From Saururus chinensis (lineage: Eukaryota; Streptophyta; Magnoliopsida; Piperales; Saururaceae): a stretch of DNA of 64,000 nt. Shown in pieces: positions 11,945 to 24,803 of this stretch. A program made the position numbers and the translations under genes. A model generated the notes under the pieces. It worked only from the letters and a program-made list of their open reading frames with translations. It had not been told where the DNA came from and ran no database searches. Position 1 is the stretch's first letter. Each line of letters opens with the position of its first letter. Where the stretch lies: NCBI GenBank assembly GCA_035235625.1, contig CP141142.1, positions 39,969,644 through 40,033,643 of the forward strand, written 5' to 3'.

Positions 11945-12397
11945 CACTTTGAAAATTTACTCGCATAGAGTTGGCCTGCGGGTATATGTAGTCTAATTTT
12001 CTCATATATATAATTAGTTTGCGGTTAAGTGTGTGTGAACTTACTAGGCATAAGCTCATGGTGGTTTTGGTTTACATGTACTTCTACCACATATGCTTTT
12101 ATGTTTGTTGATTTTTAGCAAGGAGCTTTTGTGAGAATGTAGAATAATAATTGTCCTTTATGACAGAGATAAAAGTTTTAGAAGTTGGCTAGAGGGTGAG
12201 ACTTTATTTAGTTGTTCTTTTAATTTGAAGAATTGTAATAACTTATACATTGTGATTAGACTTATTTTCCTTGGCTTATGGATTATTTAAATGGCCACAA
12301 TTAGTAGTAAATAATTATATTCTTTAAGTGAGCCACACTGCGTTTGTACTTTCCCCTCATGCATGTCCAACCTTGGGCTCTTGGGGTCACGATCGTG

Positions 12398-13079
12398 ATA
12401 ATATAAAATTTTCAATTACCCTCATGCTTTCTCTATCAATGCGTGTGTTATAATTTTGATCTAACTACACGTTACTCAAGGAGCATGTAGGTTTAAATCA
12501 CCCAAGAGATAGCTTGTGATGGACAGGCTCAATGAAGGCTACTAGCCAGACTGGCCACGCAACAACGGCCATTGCCAAGCCACAGTGGCTGGCCACAGCC
12601 AGTGCCCCGCTACTTCCAGCTAGACCTAGGTCAAGCAAAGGGCTTGGCTAGGTATCAATTGCTAGTGCTAGGTTATCATGACTGGTTGCAGCTAGAGCTC
12701 AGCCTTAGCAGCCAAGCTAGGCCTAGCATAGCATGGCTCTAGCCCTAGCCAAAATTGGCCTAAAAAATCTAGCTAAGGCCAAGTTAGTCATGTGGTGGTG
12801 GTAATGACGGTGGCTATTATTAGGACCGGCTCTGATTGCAGCTAAAATTGGTTATTGTCGGGCTGTTAGCCACAAAATAAAAAGAGTTGAAGAAAGAATA
12901 TGTTTTTGGGGTTCAGGCATTGAAGGAAGTAAGAGGAAATTAGTGAGGGAAGGATGGTATTGAAGTAAAGATGAAAACAGAGGGATTTTTTACTTGTTCT
13001 CGGGGGACAGAAGAAAAAAATTGATAATTTTTACTTGGATTTCGGGGATAGAGGAGTTCACCCGGGTACAAATAGGCAC
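12398..13079. other. Spacer with low-complexity GGC/GCC-rich text
   Basis: Bases 12530-12830 repeat short words such as ggcca, ctagcc and aggccta, and look like decayed internal repeat. No gene is seen. Homology to unit B starts at about 13080. Confidence 0.4.
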
Positions 13080-13209
13080 ATTCATTGAGCAATTGTTGCA
13101 AGTGTTACGAAAAAGATATTTTTAACGAAATTTTCATTCTATTCGCAAATCATTGTAAGGCTACTGTTATAATGTGAAGAGCTATAACAAGGCAGGAAAA
13201 AATACAATA

Positions 13210-13578
13210 CTATTTTCTGTTTACAACTTCGACATTTGTTGTGCAGCACAACAACCGCTTGAAGAAATTGGAAAGCGTAGGTGGGCAAGACCACTTCACC
13301 TTTCCCGCCACTTGAGGCCTCTTCCTTCTCCCCATCCACTTCATCATCTTCACCGGCACCGCCTCCTTCTTGGAAAATATATAGCTTCTTAGGTACATCT
13401 GCCGGCAAGAATAGCTGCTATCCACAACTGGAGGCCCCCTTGACCCACCAGTACTTTTGCCTGCTACAGACTTAACGAACTTGATGTCTGACTCCGGCCA
13501 CCGGTGGAGGCTAGTATAGGTGACTCTTTTGGGACGTTTCAAGTCGTCGGCGCTGCTGGACATGCAATCGGAGGCCAT
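13210..13578 (-). CDS. Small basic plant protein of unknown function, copy C
   Basis: This is a 122-aa single-exon frame starting MASDCMSSSADDL. An in-frame stop lies upstream, so no longer start is possible in this copy. It shares the conserved blocks of copy B: RVTYTSLHRWPESDIKFVK, YSCRQMYLRSYIFSKKE, VKWSCPPTLSNFFKRLL. It differs by scattered substitutions with no frameshift, and ends NVEVVNRK. The protein is Lys/Arg-rich, presumably soluble, with two or three Cys in conserved places. The nearest TATA-like string (ctataaaag, about 13679) lies on the opposite strand, so the promoter is not clear. Function is unknown; conservation between the two copies is the only evidence that it is coding. 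Confidence 0.7.
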   Translation of the reverse strand: MASDCMSSSADDLKRPKRVTYTSLHRWPESDIKFVKSVAGKSTGGSRGPPVVDSSYSCRQMYLRSYIFSKKEAVPVKMMKWMGRRKRPQVAGKVKWSCPPTLSNFFKRLLCCTTNVEVVNRK

Positions 13579-14175
13579 TCTCTGGACATGGGACTGGATA
13601 CAGAAGTGGCCTTAGAAATTAAGTCACGTTGTATGGGACTTGTAAACAATGATGGCCTCGGGATTTAGCAGGTTGGCTATAAAAGGGTCAGAATTCTGAT
13701 GTGCTGATGAAGAAAGCATGCAGTTTCCTTCTAGTCGGACAAAAAGCTTGGCCTAGGTGGGTTTCTGAACCGAGTCGGAAATTTCCTTTTTAAAGTAGCC
13801 ATCACTTGCTAACTCAGCCCAATTACTAGTTGATCCTCTCCCATGGACGATTGTTGTAAACTTCAAATTGATCACTCTCAAGTCTCAACCCAACTCACTG
13901 TTTAGGCACTTGCCATCTTAATTGAAGTAAGAGCCTGGACTAATGTGCATGTTCATTGGCTGTTTAACATGTTTTTAAACGTTTTTATATTTTCTACATG
14001 CCTAAGCGTGAGTAATTTTAAGTGTTGATATTAGTTTACGTGTTAAAAATGAATGGACCTATCCACAACCACGTGCTAATACTGTTCCATTAAATACTTT
14101 TCCCTATGGTAGGTGCGAATTAAATGCAATTAAGTTTACGTGTCTCCACGGGTATATGGGACTTCCACTCAAGGC

Positions 14176-14329
14176 TGGGTGGGCACTCCCACCACAACAG
14201 GTGGGAGTACCCACTCAGCACCCGACACGTTAGCAAGATGCGGGCTCTGACACAAAGCCGGATGTCACAGCCAGACGCGTCTGGCTCTGATTGGACACTC
14301 TCATTAAATATGGTGGGAGTGCCCACCCA
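14176..14329. mobile_element. 154-bp MITE with 19-bp perfect terminal repeats
   Basis: The left end is TGGGTGGGCACTCCCACCA and the right end is its exact reverse complement. Unit B lacks this stretch at the same place, so B shows the empty site. Related sequence on each side (ccactcaa / gaactcat) may be a degenerate 8-bp target duplication, which would suggest hAT. It is non-coding and inserted after the B/C duplication. Confidence 0.85.
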
Positions 14330-15345
14330 ACTGATCGGAACTCATGTCTTGAAAGGTGGAAACATGTGTACGCCATTTCCTTTGACACATTGAATGAGTC
14401 CATGATAACTAACGGAGTTGTTCTCAAACAACAGTTTCAGCCTTCATACAAGACTCATCACCCCTTGAGGACTCGAACATGGAATTATAGAAAGGCCTCA
14501 TCTAATTTGCTACTCAGGCAAGAAAAGCTCACGACTTTTGTACAAGTCCCTGAGATGCTAATTTGTGTTGCATGATCAGACCAATATTATCTTCCTAGTT
14601 AATTAGACCTATTTAAAATAGAAATTTAAAAGCAGCCTTTCACGTGGCATGTAGGAGGAGAATTTCCATGTAATGTTGTATTATAGAATTCTTGGAATTC
14701 ACGAAAATAAGAAGGTGAACTTCATTGAAAGCCTCCAACCACTGGATTGATCAAGAGCTACCAACCACATTAAAAATGTCTTAGATATTTTTTAGATTAA
14801 TTTGAGTCAAATGGTGGTTTGAAGTTTCTTATAGTATACAAAAGGGTTGTTAAAAGCAATTTTTTATCAATTGATTTTATTTATTTTAATTAATTATTGA
14901 AAGTGTATTTCTTTGCTCTGTATATAAAATTTCATTAAAACTCAAGAAGGAGGTATTACAAATGAGAAAAGAAAATTAATAAATAATTACATTAATGTAA
15001 TCTCCATTTATCATATAGGAAAACTCTGAGATTAAACTAAAGAGCTTTGGAGAAGTCAAGACATGGGGTGTGTTTCAAAATTATTAAAGTGTATTAGCGT
15101 ACAATTTGAGATCATGCCACCACTAAATACTAAAAGTAAAGTTCTACTCGTTATATTGAGTTCAATACAACCACATATTAAGTTTACATGTATAAAGTTG
15201 ACAAGAATGTCCATGTTTGGACTTTTTGCCCATACAAAGGAGACCCCTGAAAGCCGGAACCTCTACCCACCCAATCCGAGAAATGATGGGGCATGTCCAT
15301 GGCACAATAGAATAAACCTTTATTCCTCCATCTTCTGATAACCCC

Positions 15346-16430
15346 AATTATTTTGTTATTTTTAGTTTATTTTCTAATAAAGAAACTTGACATTTCAGCA
15401 AGGTCAGGTGTTAGGCCTAGACACGGGTAATGGGTCTCGCTGCACCACATAAGACATCAGCACAAAAAAAGGAAAACAAATAGGAAAGAGAAGAGAAAAG
15501 GAGAGGGGAAATAATAGAAAAAAGAAGAAAGAAAAAAATGGGATAAGATTAGGCACACTGTCTGTGCCCAATTAGTGCCAACTGACGCCGTTCCCCCCCC
15601 CCCCCCCCCCCCGCCGTCTTACCCCTTACCTTGACCTAGAGATGGTAGGGGGTCGCCACTCCTCGTCTCGACCCGCGTTGATGACCTCTCCCCTTCTCCC
15701 ACCTTTCTCTTTTAGTTGCCACCGGGACTAGCCAAGGGGGGGCGGTCAGCCTCTTTCTGATTCACCTCAGACAACAACTACAGAGGGATTGCAACCCCAC
15801 ACCCCCCGCCCCACTCTACCCCTTCGCTCTGGCCCACACCCAACATACCCCTTTTTCTTTTTTATTCTTTCTTGCTCCCTTTTATTGTCACCACGGGTTT
15901 TCTATTATGCCCCTGAATTAAAATAAATTATATTAAATTCCTATTTTAAGTTAGATTTACTTTCTATTATAATTTTTAATAGTTATACTCTTTATTTAAT
16001 TAAAATTAGATTAAAAATTATCTCCTAGTTCTATTAAGATTAGTTTAAATTTTTTCAATATATACATAATTTATCTTCATTAACTCACAACATTCTCAAG
16101 ATGCAGCCAAGATACAAACTCCTCAAGGAGATTGCCTTTTCCGTTGTATCAAGCATACTTAGTGCAAAATCGTACTTCTTTACACTCTAAATTCAATGAT
16201 CAATTTGCTTCTCGTTCATATCAATTTCTTTAGCCCCCTTGTCAACTGCAAAAGAAACCCATCGATCAAGTTCTAAACCTGCCTTTGCTCTTGTACTGAA
16301 CTCTAAATTTGTCAATTATTGGAGTCTGCAGTAGCTGTAGGATTTTGTCAACACTTCTCACGAATGTGAATTTCCTCTCTCGTCGCCTTTTCATCTTCAT
16401 TTCTGAATCATTAATTTTCTCTCCCTAGAC
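15346..16430. other. AT-rich and CT-rich spacer
   Basis: It has an A/G-rich part, a C-rich part near 15590-15850, then an AT-rich part. The composition resembles LTR leader sequence, but no ends are visible. No gene is seen. Confidence 0.35.
15593..15612. repeat. Poly(C) tract, 20 bases
   Basis: A run of 20 C. The exact length in an assembly is unreliable. Confidence 0.9.
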
Positions 16431-16613
16431 ATGGGTTGCATCAAACTTGAGATCCCTCGGAAATATTGTATATGCCCATAGGTGTTTTGAAACGACACTG
16501 GTTTGAATCGCCTCTTTCATGGGCAAATGCGAGAATATTAATGAAAGGCAGTCGATGCAATTGCTGCAACTGTAAGTCCTCCATACTCAGAGCTACTAAA
16601 CTGCAATATAAGA

Positions 16614-16800
16614 GGAAAATAATGGTTTTGTGTGAACAATTGTGGCCTCAGAATAGAAAATGAATGGTACATGGAAGAAACTGGCACATATCAGAGCAGC
16701 AATAAATGAGATGATGATAATGCAGGGCAAACTTTTGATAAGAGTGTCATATACAATGCTGACAAGAACCCATTTTCAGAAGGCTGAGAAAGCTTATTTA
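16614..16800 (+). pseudogene. Decayed coding-like exon, unidentified
   Basis: One + strand frame reads FCVNNCGLRIENEWYMEETG and then, after one stop, DNAGQTFDKSVIYNADKNPF. The acidic, well-mixed composition is more like a former exon than random AT-rich DNA, but the frame has two TGA codons and no recognised domain. Overlapping open frames in other phases (16466-16860) do not look better. It may be a relic of a host gene. Confidence 0.2.
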
Positions 16801-16801
16801 T

Positions 16802-17900
16802 GTTGGACCATGGTATGGGCTCTGGCTCGGTTTGGTCTAACGGTGTCGCGGTTAGGGTGATCCGGTACGGGTCACGGGGTCCATGGGTGGTGGGGGCGGT
16901 CGCACCGACCCCACTGATACCTTCGTTACACATAATTCATGTGGGACCCACATATGTCATATACGCACACTAGACATATATCTAGGTGTGCATATACACA
17001 TTGTGGGGCCTAGACGCATGAATTATGTGTTGAGGGTAGGACCCGCGTTATTAGCGAGAGGTCGACTCTATCGCGGGCTTGGTCGTGTGCAGGGGGTTCA
17101 GGCCTCCGCAGGCTCTGTGTGACAGAGCCCGCTCCTATTGTGATCGAGCCTCTATGTTAAACCCATTAAAATTAAGCACTCAAGCCCATGTAATCTCAGC
17201 CTATTTGATTCAAACCCGCCGTTTATGGAAAGAAAGGTGTTTTATGAGAGGGAGAGAATAAGGGAGAATATTCCTCCCTTATTCCCTTAACTTGAATGGG
17301 GCGTCCCCCATATTTTGGATCTGATTTGAAGAATCAAATTTGACTCTCTCCATTCATCTCTCCCCTCTCATTTGGGTCGCCCCTCTCCATTGCTCTCTCT
17401 TCTTCCAAAACCAGTCCGCCCCTCTCTCTTTGGTGATTGTGTGCGGCCTGCGTGGGGTTTGATCAAGGTGTTTCTCTCCTTCTTTGCTGAGAAGAGGAGA
17501 TTATAGAAGGGTTGAAAATAAGGGGCTATTGTGCTGAGAATTCCTTCACTCCAAGCAAGGGTTTGAGAGGAATCGTCACAAAAAGGTATTGTCTTAATCC
17601 ATTTCTTATTGATCTTGCTATTGGTACGAGAAGGCTGATTTGGAGGGCGTGCTAGGGCTGGATCAAGCCCAAGGTTAGTACGTATTAATTCTATGTTAAT
17701 TGTATTTTTCTTTGATTAAATAATATATACATAATTAATTGCTAATTGTATTTAGAATTTGCATATATGTGTAGATCTCTTGATTAAAGATTCGATTTTT
17801 GTGTGCCAACCTCTCCCACCACTGCTTCCGCTGCTGGTCGGCCACTCTACAATTCACTTATGAAATGAAAACATTAAAACGCATACTATCCATTCAAATA
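16802..17900 (+). mobile_element. LTR-like block (fossil), type unresolved
   Basis: It begins TGTTGGACCATGG, a copia-like LTR start, and continues with GC-rich, then pyrimidine-rich, leader-like sequence. No end, primer-binding site or coding sequence could be recognised. It is reported as LTR-like only on composition and the TG start. Confidence 0.25.
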
Positions 17901-19480
17901 CATACCAAACACACAACATATTGTTAGGCCTGGTAAAAGGGCACACTATATAACATAAACAGGCAAACAGTGTAGCACATGATACCTATTAACATAATAT
18001 TGAGGTCTAAACAAAATGATTGGACCAAATTTCTTTTCTTTGAAAAAAAAAGGGATCTACTGTATCGATCGTTTAAGAAAAAATGATGGGACCGCCTACA
18101 ATTCATTACAGATGGAAAATGGAGGTAGTAGCAACTCACCTATAGGAAAAGTTTTCTGTCATAGATGGAATATGCCAGACTATGAAAACTAATTTACGAC
18201 AGCTTAATCATGGCATAAAAATTAGTGGGAGAAGTTGTGTTGCAGGCCACTAATTGCTTACGGCAAGGAAGGAGAATGTGGCTGTTATGTATTCATGTTT
18301 GGCAAGCTATTAGGCCCGTAGCAGTACTGGTCACAAAGCACAACTGATGAGTATTAAATTAGAACTGCAGTCTGCAGCTGATAAGTTTGACATGGTCTGC
18401 ACATTCATCTACAAGGGAAAAGCCATTAGAGATTTGTTAGGTGGCACAGCGAAAGCTTCGTGGTAGAGCCCGGCCTTTTGGATGTGCAAAGATATCACCT
18501 TTGTGTCCATCTCAATCAAATTACATGCATGTACACATAAACACAAATAAGCAGTAGTAAATCCAAGTATCAATAAATTAATATAAATTAAAATAAGGAT
18601 AAAATATTACTGACCTTTAGGGGATGAGCCCTAAGGACGTGGCTAATCACCCTGTATGACCTCTTTATTATATCAAGTATAATAATGGGAAATTAGAATT
18701 ACCTCTTGTGATGAATCATTCTCTTCTAAGTTAAGAGAGAAAGCCCTCCTTCCTCTTGCTAATTTATTGGGAATTATTAGCTTGGGATAGGGTGATCACC
18801 ACGCACCAAAGGAGAGAAATTTTCAATCCTCACTTGTTCTCGTTGAAGAAGTGACAAAAATTTTTACTACCTTTTCATCTGGGAGAGAAGAGCCAAAAAC
18901 GAAAAATCTAAGCTTTTCTGTCTTCTTCCTTCTCTATTTATCTCACGTAAGGGAGAGTAGTATTGTTACGGGAGAACTTCTCCCACTTTTACTGTAACTG
19001 CAAAATGGGTAAAGTGATGGGGTAGAAAGTCCTACCCCTTCCACATCACCTAGGTGGGGTCCACCTATTCACTTTCTCCTCATGTATATTTCCCAAACCG
19101 CACTCTCCTTTAATTTCGTTTTATGTGGGTACGTCACCTACATCCTAACAAGATCTTCCACCAAAAACTAATTGTCTAAATACTCTTTATCAAACAGTGG
19201 CAGAAAAAGAAAAAATAAAAGATCAAGCTCCGTTCCGTTAAAACTAATCATAAACAGACGCCGGGCCTGTCTTCTTCGACTGTCTCCCTCTTCCTCTCCT
19301 TCCACTCTTGGCTCAGTCTTCCTTTTGGTAAGCCTGATTCTTACGTCTCCTGTGGGCGACTTTCCCTCTCCTATGCCTTGCTATTTGGAGAAGGTGTTTG
19401 CAGAGAATATCCAGAAACGTTCAAGCTTGGAACGAAAATCTGCATTCTCAAGCTGGGAGGGAAGTTTACGTAATTAAAGC
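17901..19480. other. Spacer with an LTR-like segment at 18640-19140
   Basis: Around 18640-19140 the reverse strand has a TATA-like 'ataaatag' and leader-like CT-rich sequence, as in an old LTR. A 101-aa + strand frame at 19172-19477 begins MSKYSLSNSGRKRKNKRSSS and has no recognised motif. I do not call it a gene. Confidence 0.3.
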
Positions 19481-22400
19481 ATTAATTAGTAAGCCAGTGC
19501 CTCATTATTTAGGCACTTGCCAACTCCATTAAGAGTGTGGAGTACTGTACATAACCCGTACTCAGAGACCGGGTTTCTGCATGTTAGTCCTGGGGGCCAA
19601 ATTTTGGATGATGGTGATGATAATAGTAATGATTATAGATGATGATATTCCTGTAGATGTTGCATGTTAGATTTTTTTTTAGATGCATGTTGGTTTACAT
19701 ATCAGGCTAACTAAGGTCTAAGAGTTCTCTCATAGTATTTTTCACAGTATTAAGCGCCTATGGCGGCGTATATATGCAAATAAGGATCTAAGGTAGGGTG
19801 CGTAAATTCTATTGAAAAAATTAACATGAGTTAGGCATTGCCGTCGACCGCGTATATACTAGAGGGGGTGGATGGGTGATTCAAATCAGCCGAATTCTTA
19901 AGTACTGTGGGCTATTGATGCGGTTTTATTTTTTTAAATATATAAATTTATTATTATTCATTGGTAAGTCATCCATACGTCAATCATCTACAATGGGCTT
20001 GGAGTCTGCTTGGCTGTGGCCTAGTGAGCTTACATGGGCCATCAATAAATGACAATTGTAAATTGGAATTTTATGTCATTTACATTTAGCTCATTGGACT
20101 AGTAATTAACTGATCGTTTCTTGAAGTTTAGGTGTTTCTATATTATCAGATCTCCAGAAAATTATTGGTACCGTGAATACACTCGATTCCGTGACATTTT
20201 CATAGAACGACAAAATTCAGCCAATTAATTTGTAATTATAATGATGCATGTTCATGCATAAATTAAGGCTCTGGTTGAACCCTACTGTATGATATTTGTT
20301 TGTCTACTAACAATTATGGAATTTAAAAGCCATTATAGTGTCTTTTAAATTCTATAATTGTTTTAATATACCATCTTGTACTTTATATGTCGATTTCTTT
20401 ACTAAGTTTTCATAATTACTTCTCACTTAACTATGGTTGAAAACTGTCACTTATAGTACCCAGCTTTTCCTTTCAAACCTTTTACAATTACTGATAAATA
20501 AAGATTCTAATTCATACTTAAAGTCCTTTTTCATCCTGAGGAAGGAAAATTGGTGTCTCTATTTACAATAAAATCAAACTAGCTAGAGTGCATGAATTTG
20601 TCCTTATAAACACAGTTTAGTTAATATTAGATTTTGATGTGAAATAAAATTTCTGGTCTTGAGCCGTTTGATCACCCCGTTTGATCGTCGTTGCCCCAAT
20701 TGATTGGGATAACGGGTTTCTGAAGAAGAAAAAATCAGTCGCAATGATTTACGCGATGGGGTTTATGGGAAAGAGCCATTTTGGTTTCGAGAGCGTAATA
20801 TACTTATCAAAACGTCCAGGATAAAGTTCCGCTGATAACAAAAATCACAGTAACTTTCTTTTTCTCTGCTCTCTCTCTCTGAGAAATCTCTCGGAGTAAT
20901 TCCTTCTTCTCTTTCTCTGAAATTGGAGTATGTGGCTGAGCAATAGAGTTTACCCTGATTGAGATCCAGTTTGTTTGAGTGGAAGTGCACCATTAAACAA
21001 GCAATGTGGTTCATTGTATCTCAGGAATTGAATGCAATCGAACGCCTGTGCAACGCGCCTCGAACCGGGTTCAAATTTCTCTTCCTTCTAGTATTTTAAT
21101 TAATATATTTGCTAATATATTTATGTGTGATGATTGGCATGATAATTGTGAATTGTATTCAATCTGCCCTCATTAATGTGACAATCCCAACAGTTAAGAC
21201 ATTTTTTAAAAAAATACACTATTATATAAAGCACCAAGAGTGACAATAGATTCTTGTACTCTATCAATCCAAATGTTCTTGTAGTAAGAAACTATGAGTC
21301 TAAATCTCACACATAAAATATTAGGTTATAAGTTAATCCTACATAGAAGTCCTTAATTGAGTCAAATAGGCACTTGAATGGTCACTTAGGGCTTATTCAC
21401 CTATTTTTCAACCCAACAATTCAATTCTCATATCATTAAGCCCTTACTATAAAAGAAAAATTATAGCCTATTTGCCAAATGGGAAGGGCTGAGATTAGGA
21501 GGGAGGTTAGGCTCAACTTCTATTTTTCAAAGGAGAAATTCTTCTTAAGGTAAATTTTTTTACTAATCATACTTTAATCCTTTCAATTTTTGTCTTAATC
21601 ATCTCATTCTTCACATCTCCTATTCAAATTTTTAGTGTTTTTTCCATCTAGATTATATGTTTATTTCTTATTTAAAACCCTTAATTTATGTTATTTTTAT
21701 TTTTAACTTAAGGAGGTCTTAAATCTATTATTCTCATATTGATTTAAGTCTATTAGTTAGGTTTTGATTAGGATTAATCAAAAGCCCTAATTTTTTTGTA
21801 AGATTTCTTGAGGTTGAATTTCGTTCAAATAAAGGTAAGGGGTTTTTACCTTGAGTGAATTTCTTGCTTGTAATGTCGTGATTATATGTTTATTTAAGCT
21901 TTTGAAACATCTTGATTAGTAATGATGTAATATTAAAAATATATAATTTATGATCATTTTTGTATGATTAAGTATAAAATATATTTTGACCCATCATGTT
22001 CTAGGCTTAGATAATTATTATATGAAGTTTCGTGAAGTTTTAGAAATTTTTATGAATTTTTTGAACGATTTCAAGTGATTTTCGAAAAAAGGAAAAATGT
22101 GATTTTGAATTTTTAGGAATCAACAATAGATCGCTGACAAGTGATCGATCGTTTGAATGACTATAAAATAATTTAGGTAAAATAATTAATCATTTTAGTA
22201 AAATGATTGATTGATCGATAAAATGACTATTTGCCACTTCTGAGCGATTGATCGTTCTAGTGTAAAATGACTTTTCTACTTGTCTTTAAACTGGATTTTT
22301 GATTGTTTTCTTCATGAATACTTTATGACTCAATTGAATTATGATAATGATGAAGCATGAATATTTGCACACACATCACATTAAGTACATATAACTCATG

Positions 22401-23907
22401 TTCACATGTTTTAGCTTAGTTATTAATATAACTATGTGTGTTTAGGTTTTATTATGCTTACATTACTGTAATTGCCATGTATGTACTATATTTCAAGCAT
22501 CCAACCATCATGTCGTGGTCTCATAGCTCTTTAATCAAATCACCATGTGGCCAACCTTTAGTATTCTCTTACAGGGTTAGAGTTAAGTTTGAGGTCCTGT
22601 ATTGTGGAAGTGTTCTCCGGTGCCTTCTTTGTTATGATTGTAATATTGTGTGCATGATTTTAGCAGATTTGTTGCAAGATTGGGTTTTATGTTGTTTGTT
22701 GATAATGACTAAGCTTTTGCCTGCAGATGTCCTCATCCTGAAAAAAATGCTACTCCAAATTTATTTATTTTTTTAAGAAAAGAGTAAAAAGCTATTGTAT
22801 ACCATTGGAAATCTACCTTAATCTAGTTCTACTCTACATAAGCGTCACTTTTCAATCATCTGTATGCTTTTAGATCAAGAAGTCTTCTTAAGCGCAAGTC
22901 AAATAAGTAAAATTAGTACATATTAAATATTCCCAAGGGCAATGCTGTCGCTCTTGGCCCATTGGGCTTGTAGTGGCTGGGTTATGGACTTGGTAGCTTT
23001 CATGGACCAGAACCTGAAATCAATAAATTAAATTGGAAATTAAAATTTAAGAAGTCATTTTTTTGTGGGAAGCTTTTCATTAATACAAAAGCAATACAAC
23101 TGAGCTCGCTAAAAAACGAGAGGCTCAGAGAAGGCCCAATCCCAAATCGCAACCGAAGCACCAAATGCATGGGAAACAAAAATAATTGCCAAAGATGACA
23201 AGCACTGAAGAGCACCTAAGTTGCAGAGGACCTCAAACTCGAGCTCAGATATACATATTAGCCGAATGCCGATAGAAGATCAATGAGCTCCTGGTAATTT
23301 AGAGGTAGTTTTAAAATTAGGAGAAAGGAGAATTGATGAATTTTTGCAGTTAGAGTTTCACGGACATTAGTTCTGTCATGCCGACCATATGGGGGAGAGA
23401 TGTTAGACTGGCATGTAAAGCTTTTGGAGTAACATTTATCATTAACACTGCTTACCCGTTGGTCTGGCACAAGATCAAACATGTCGAGTGCTGAGGCAGT
23501 CAATAACTGAGTTGCAAATGGTGAAGCGTATCTTCAACACCGCTTATCAGTGTGTTTTCTAGGCATAATAGATGTATGATAGTGATAAACCCTATCTCTA
23601 AGCTTTAAGGGGCAGTTGGCACGTGGAGAAGAGGGTTCTAAAGGGAGCGGAAGCCCTTGCGAGCGGAGAAGCCATTGTTTTATGCAGCTAGATTCAAGGT
23701 TTCATGTGAAAAATATTTTAAGAGCAACATTGTGTTGTGTTGAATATAGGGTTGTTTGGATTTTGTTTTGGGTAAAGAAGCTCTAAGCTTATTAATAAAA
23801 GAATGAAATTAGGTTCCGAGGTTCTGGGACACTCTAGAAGGGTATTGGAAAAGGTTTAGAATCCATAGGTTCATTTAGAAAGCATAATACAATAACTTCT
23901 GACTCAA
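19481..23907. other. 4.4 kb of AT-rich intergenic sequence
   Basis: No gene, RNA or mobile element is recognised. The longest + strand frame (22438-22776, 112 aa) and the minus-strand frames at 20763-21014 and 23000-23503 lack motifs and biased codon use. A 'cgaacgcctg..gaaccgggttc' GC-rich patch near 21030-21070 stands alone. Confidence 0.4.
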
Positions 23908-24803
23908 TGTAACGCCCCCCATTTTTATGTAATTTTATATGTGAGAAGAAAAGGAGAGAGAAAAACAAAAGAATAAAGGCAACAGGGGTTGGGCGAGCCC
24001 GATCTGGAAACTCCCAACCCCCCTCCCCCACTCCGTTTCTCGATCTAGTGGAGTCGGAGGTGGCAAGGTCGCCTCCCCAGTGCTGACCTTGGCAGCTGCC
24101 GGCCCCATCATGTTCCAATCTGCCGCCTTTCGGTACCCTCCCTCTCTATTTTCCTTTTTTGTAAAGGTGGTGTCGGCGCCAGTTAGTGACCTCTAGTTGG
24201 CCTCCATCAGGCCAGCCACAGCATGGCCATCGTCCTTGCCCAACCCACTGCTCCTTGCCCAACCCGCTGCTCCTTGCCCAACCCGCTGCTCCTCCCTTCC
24301 TCAACTCTCACGGATATGCCCCTCCCCTGTTTTTGGTTTGCATAGCTATGTTAATTGTCAATGACCACCACTACAACCTTTGGCATGATCTATCTCAACT
24401 CGGCCACCACATCTACTATACAGCCGGCAAAGCGCCCCCCCCCCCCCCCCAACGCTCTTCTCCTCTAGTTTTTCCTTGCTTTGTTTTTCCATTCCGCTCA
24501 AATAGATGCTATGGGTGCATTTTTTTTGGCCGTTGCCATAGGCCATCTAGAAGTCTTGGGCTCTACCTCAGCCTGGCAACAGTGGGGGTCGGGTAGCCAC
24601 CTCTGGAAGTCTCTACCCCCTTTCTCTTCTTTCTGGCTGGTCAGATCTGCTCCAAAACCCATGCTCTTTGTCTCTCCCTGCCCACCACAAGCCGCTAGCC
24701 TTTGGCCTCTTGCTAGCCATTGTCCAATTCGTTTTGGCTCGATGACAGCCCCACTAACTTCTAGCGCCTTGAGTCAGTCTTGCTTCACCCACGGCCTTTG
24801 CTC
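23908..24803 (+). mobile_element. LTR-like fragment (fossil)
   Basis: It starts TGTAACGCCCCCCATTTTTATG, a form typical of gypsy LTRs, followed by a GC/CT-rich leader-like block with a thrice-repeated 'ccttgcccaacccgctgct' motif (24234-24290). It is interrupted or ends at the CACTA-like element at 24804. Frames there are on both strands and unrecognised. It is broken, with the right part missing. Confidence 0.35.
24435..24450. repeat. Poly(C) tract, 16 bases
   Basis: A run of 16 C in the LTR-like fragment. Confidence 0.9.

Larger units (their letters stand above)
8196..12397 (+). mobile_element. Probable large solo LTR (Ty3/gypsy type, fossil)
   Basis: It starts TGTAATGTCCCTGATT, a common form for long plant gypsy LTRs, and ends with ggggtcacgatcgtg. 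The five bases before the start and after the end are both ATAAT, consistent with a target duplication, although the end is not the usual CA. Inside are a CT/GC-rich block (8560-9890) and three tandem arrays. No gag-pol sequence is recognised. The many overlapping frames at 8850-10045 run on both strands without recognisable motifs, and I do not treat them as genes. The element is degraded and moderately old. Confidence 0.45.
13080..15345 (-). repeat. Tandem unit C (small gene plus flanks)
   Basis: This is homologous to unit B from about 4580 on, including the gene, its upstream flank, the 14100-14600 block and the 14880-15010 block. Its distal part (15185-15345) matches unit A at 3400-3530. 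Relative to unit B it carries one extra insertion, the 154-bp MITE at 14176-14329. Confidence 0.85.
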
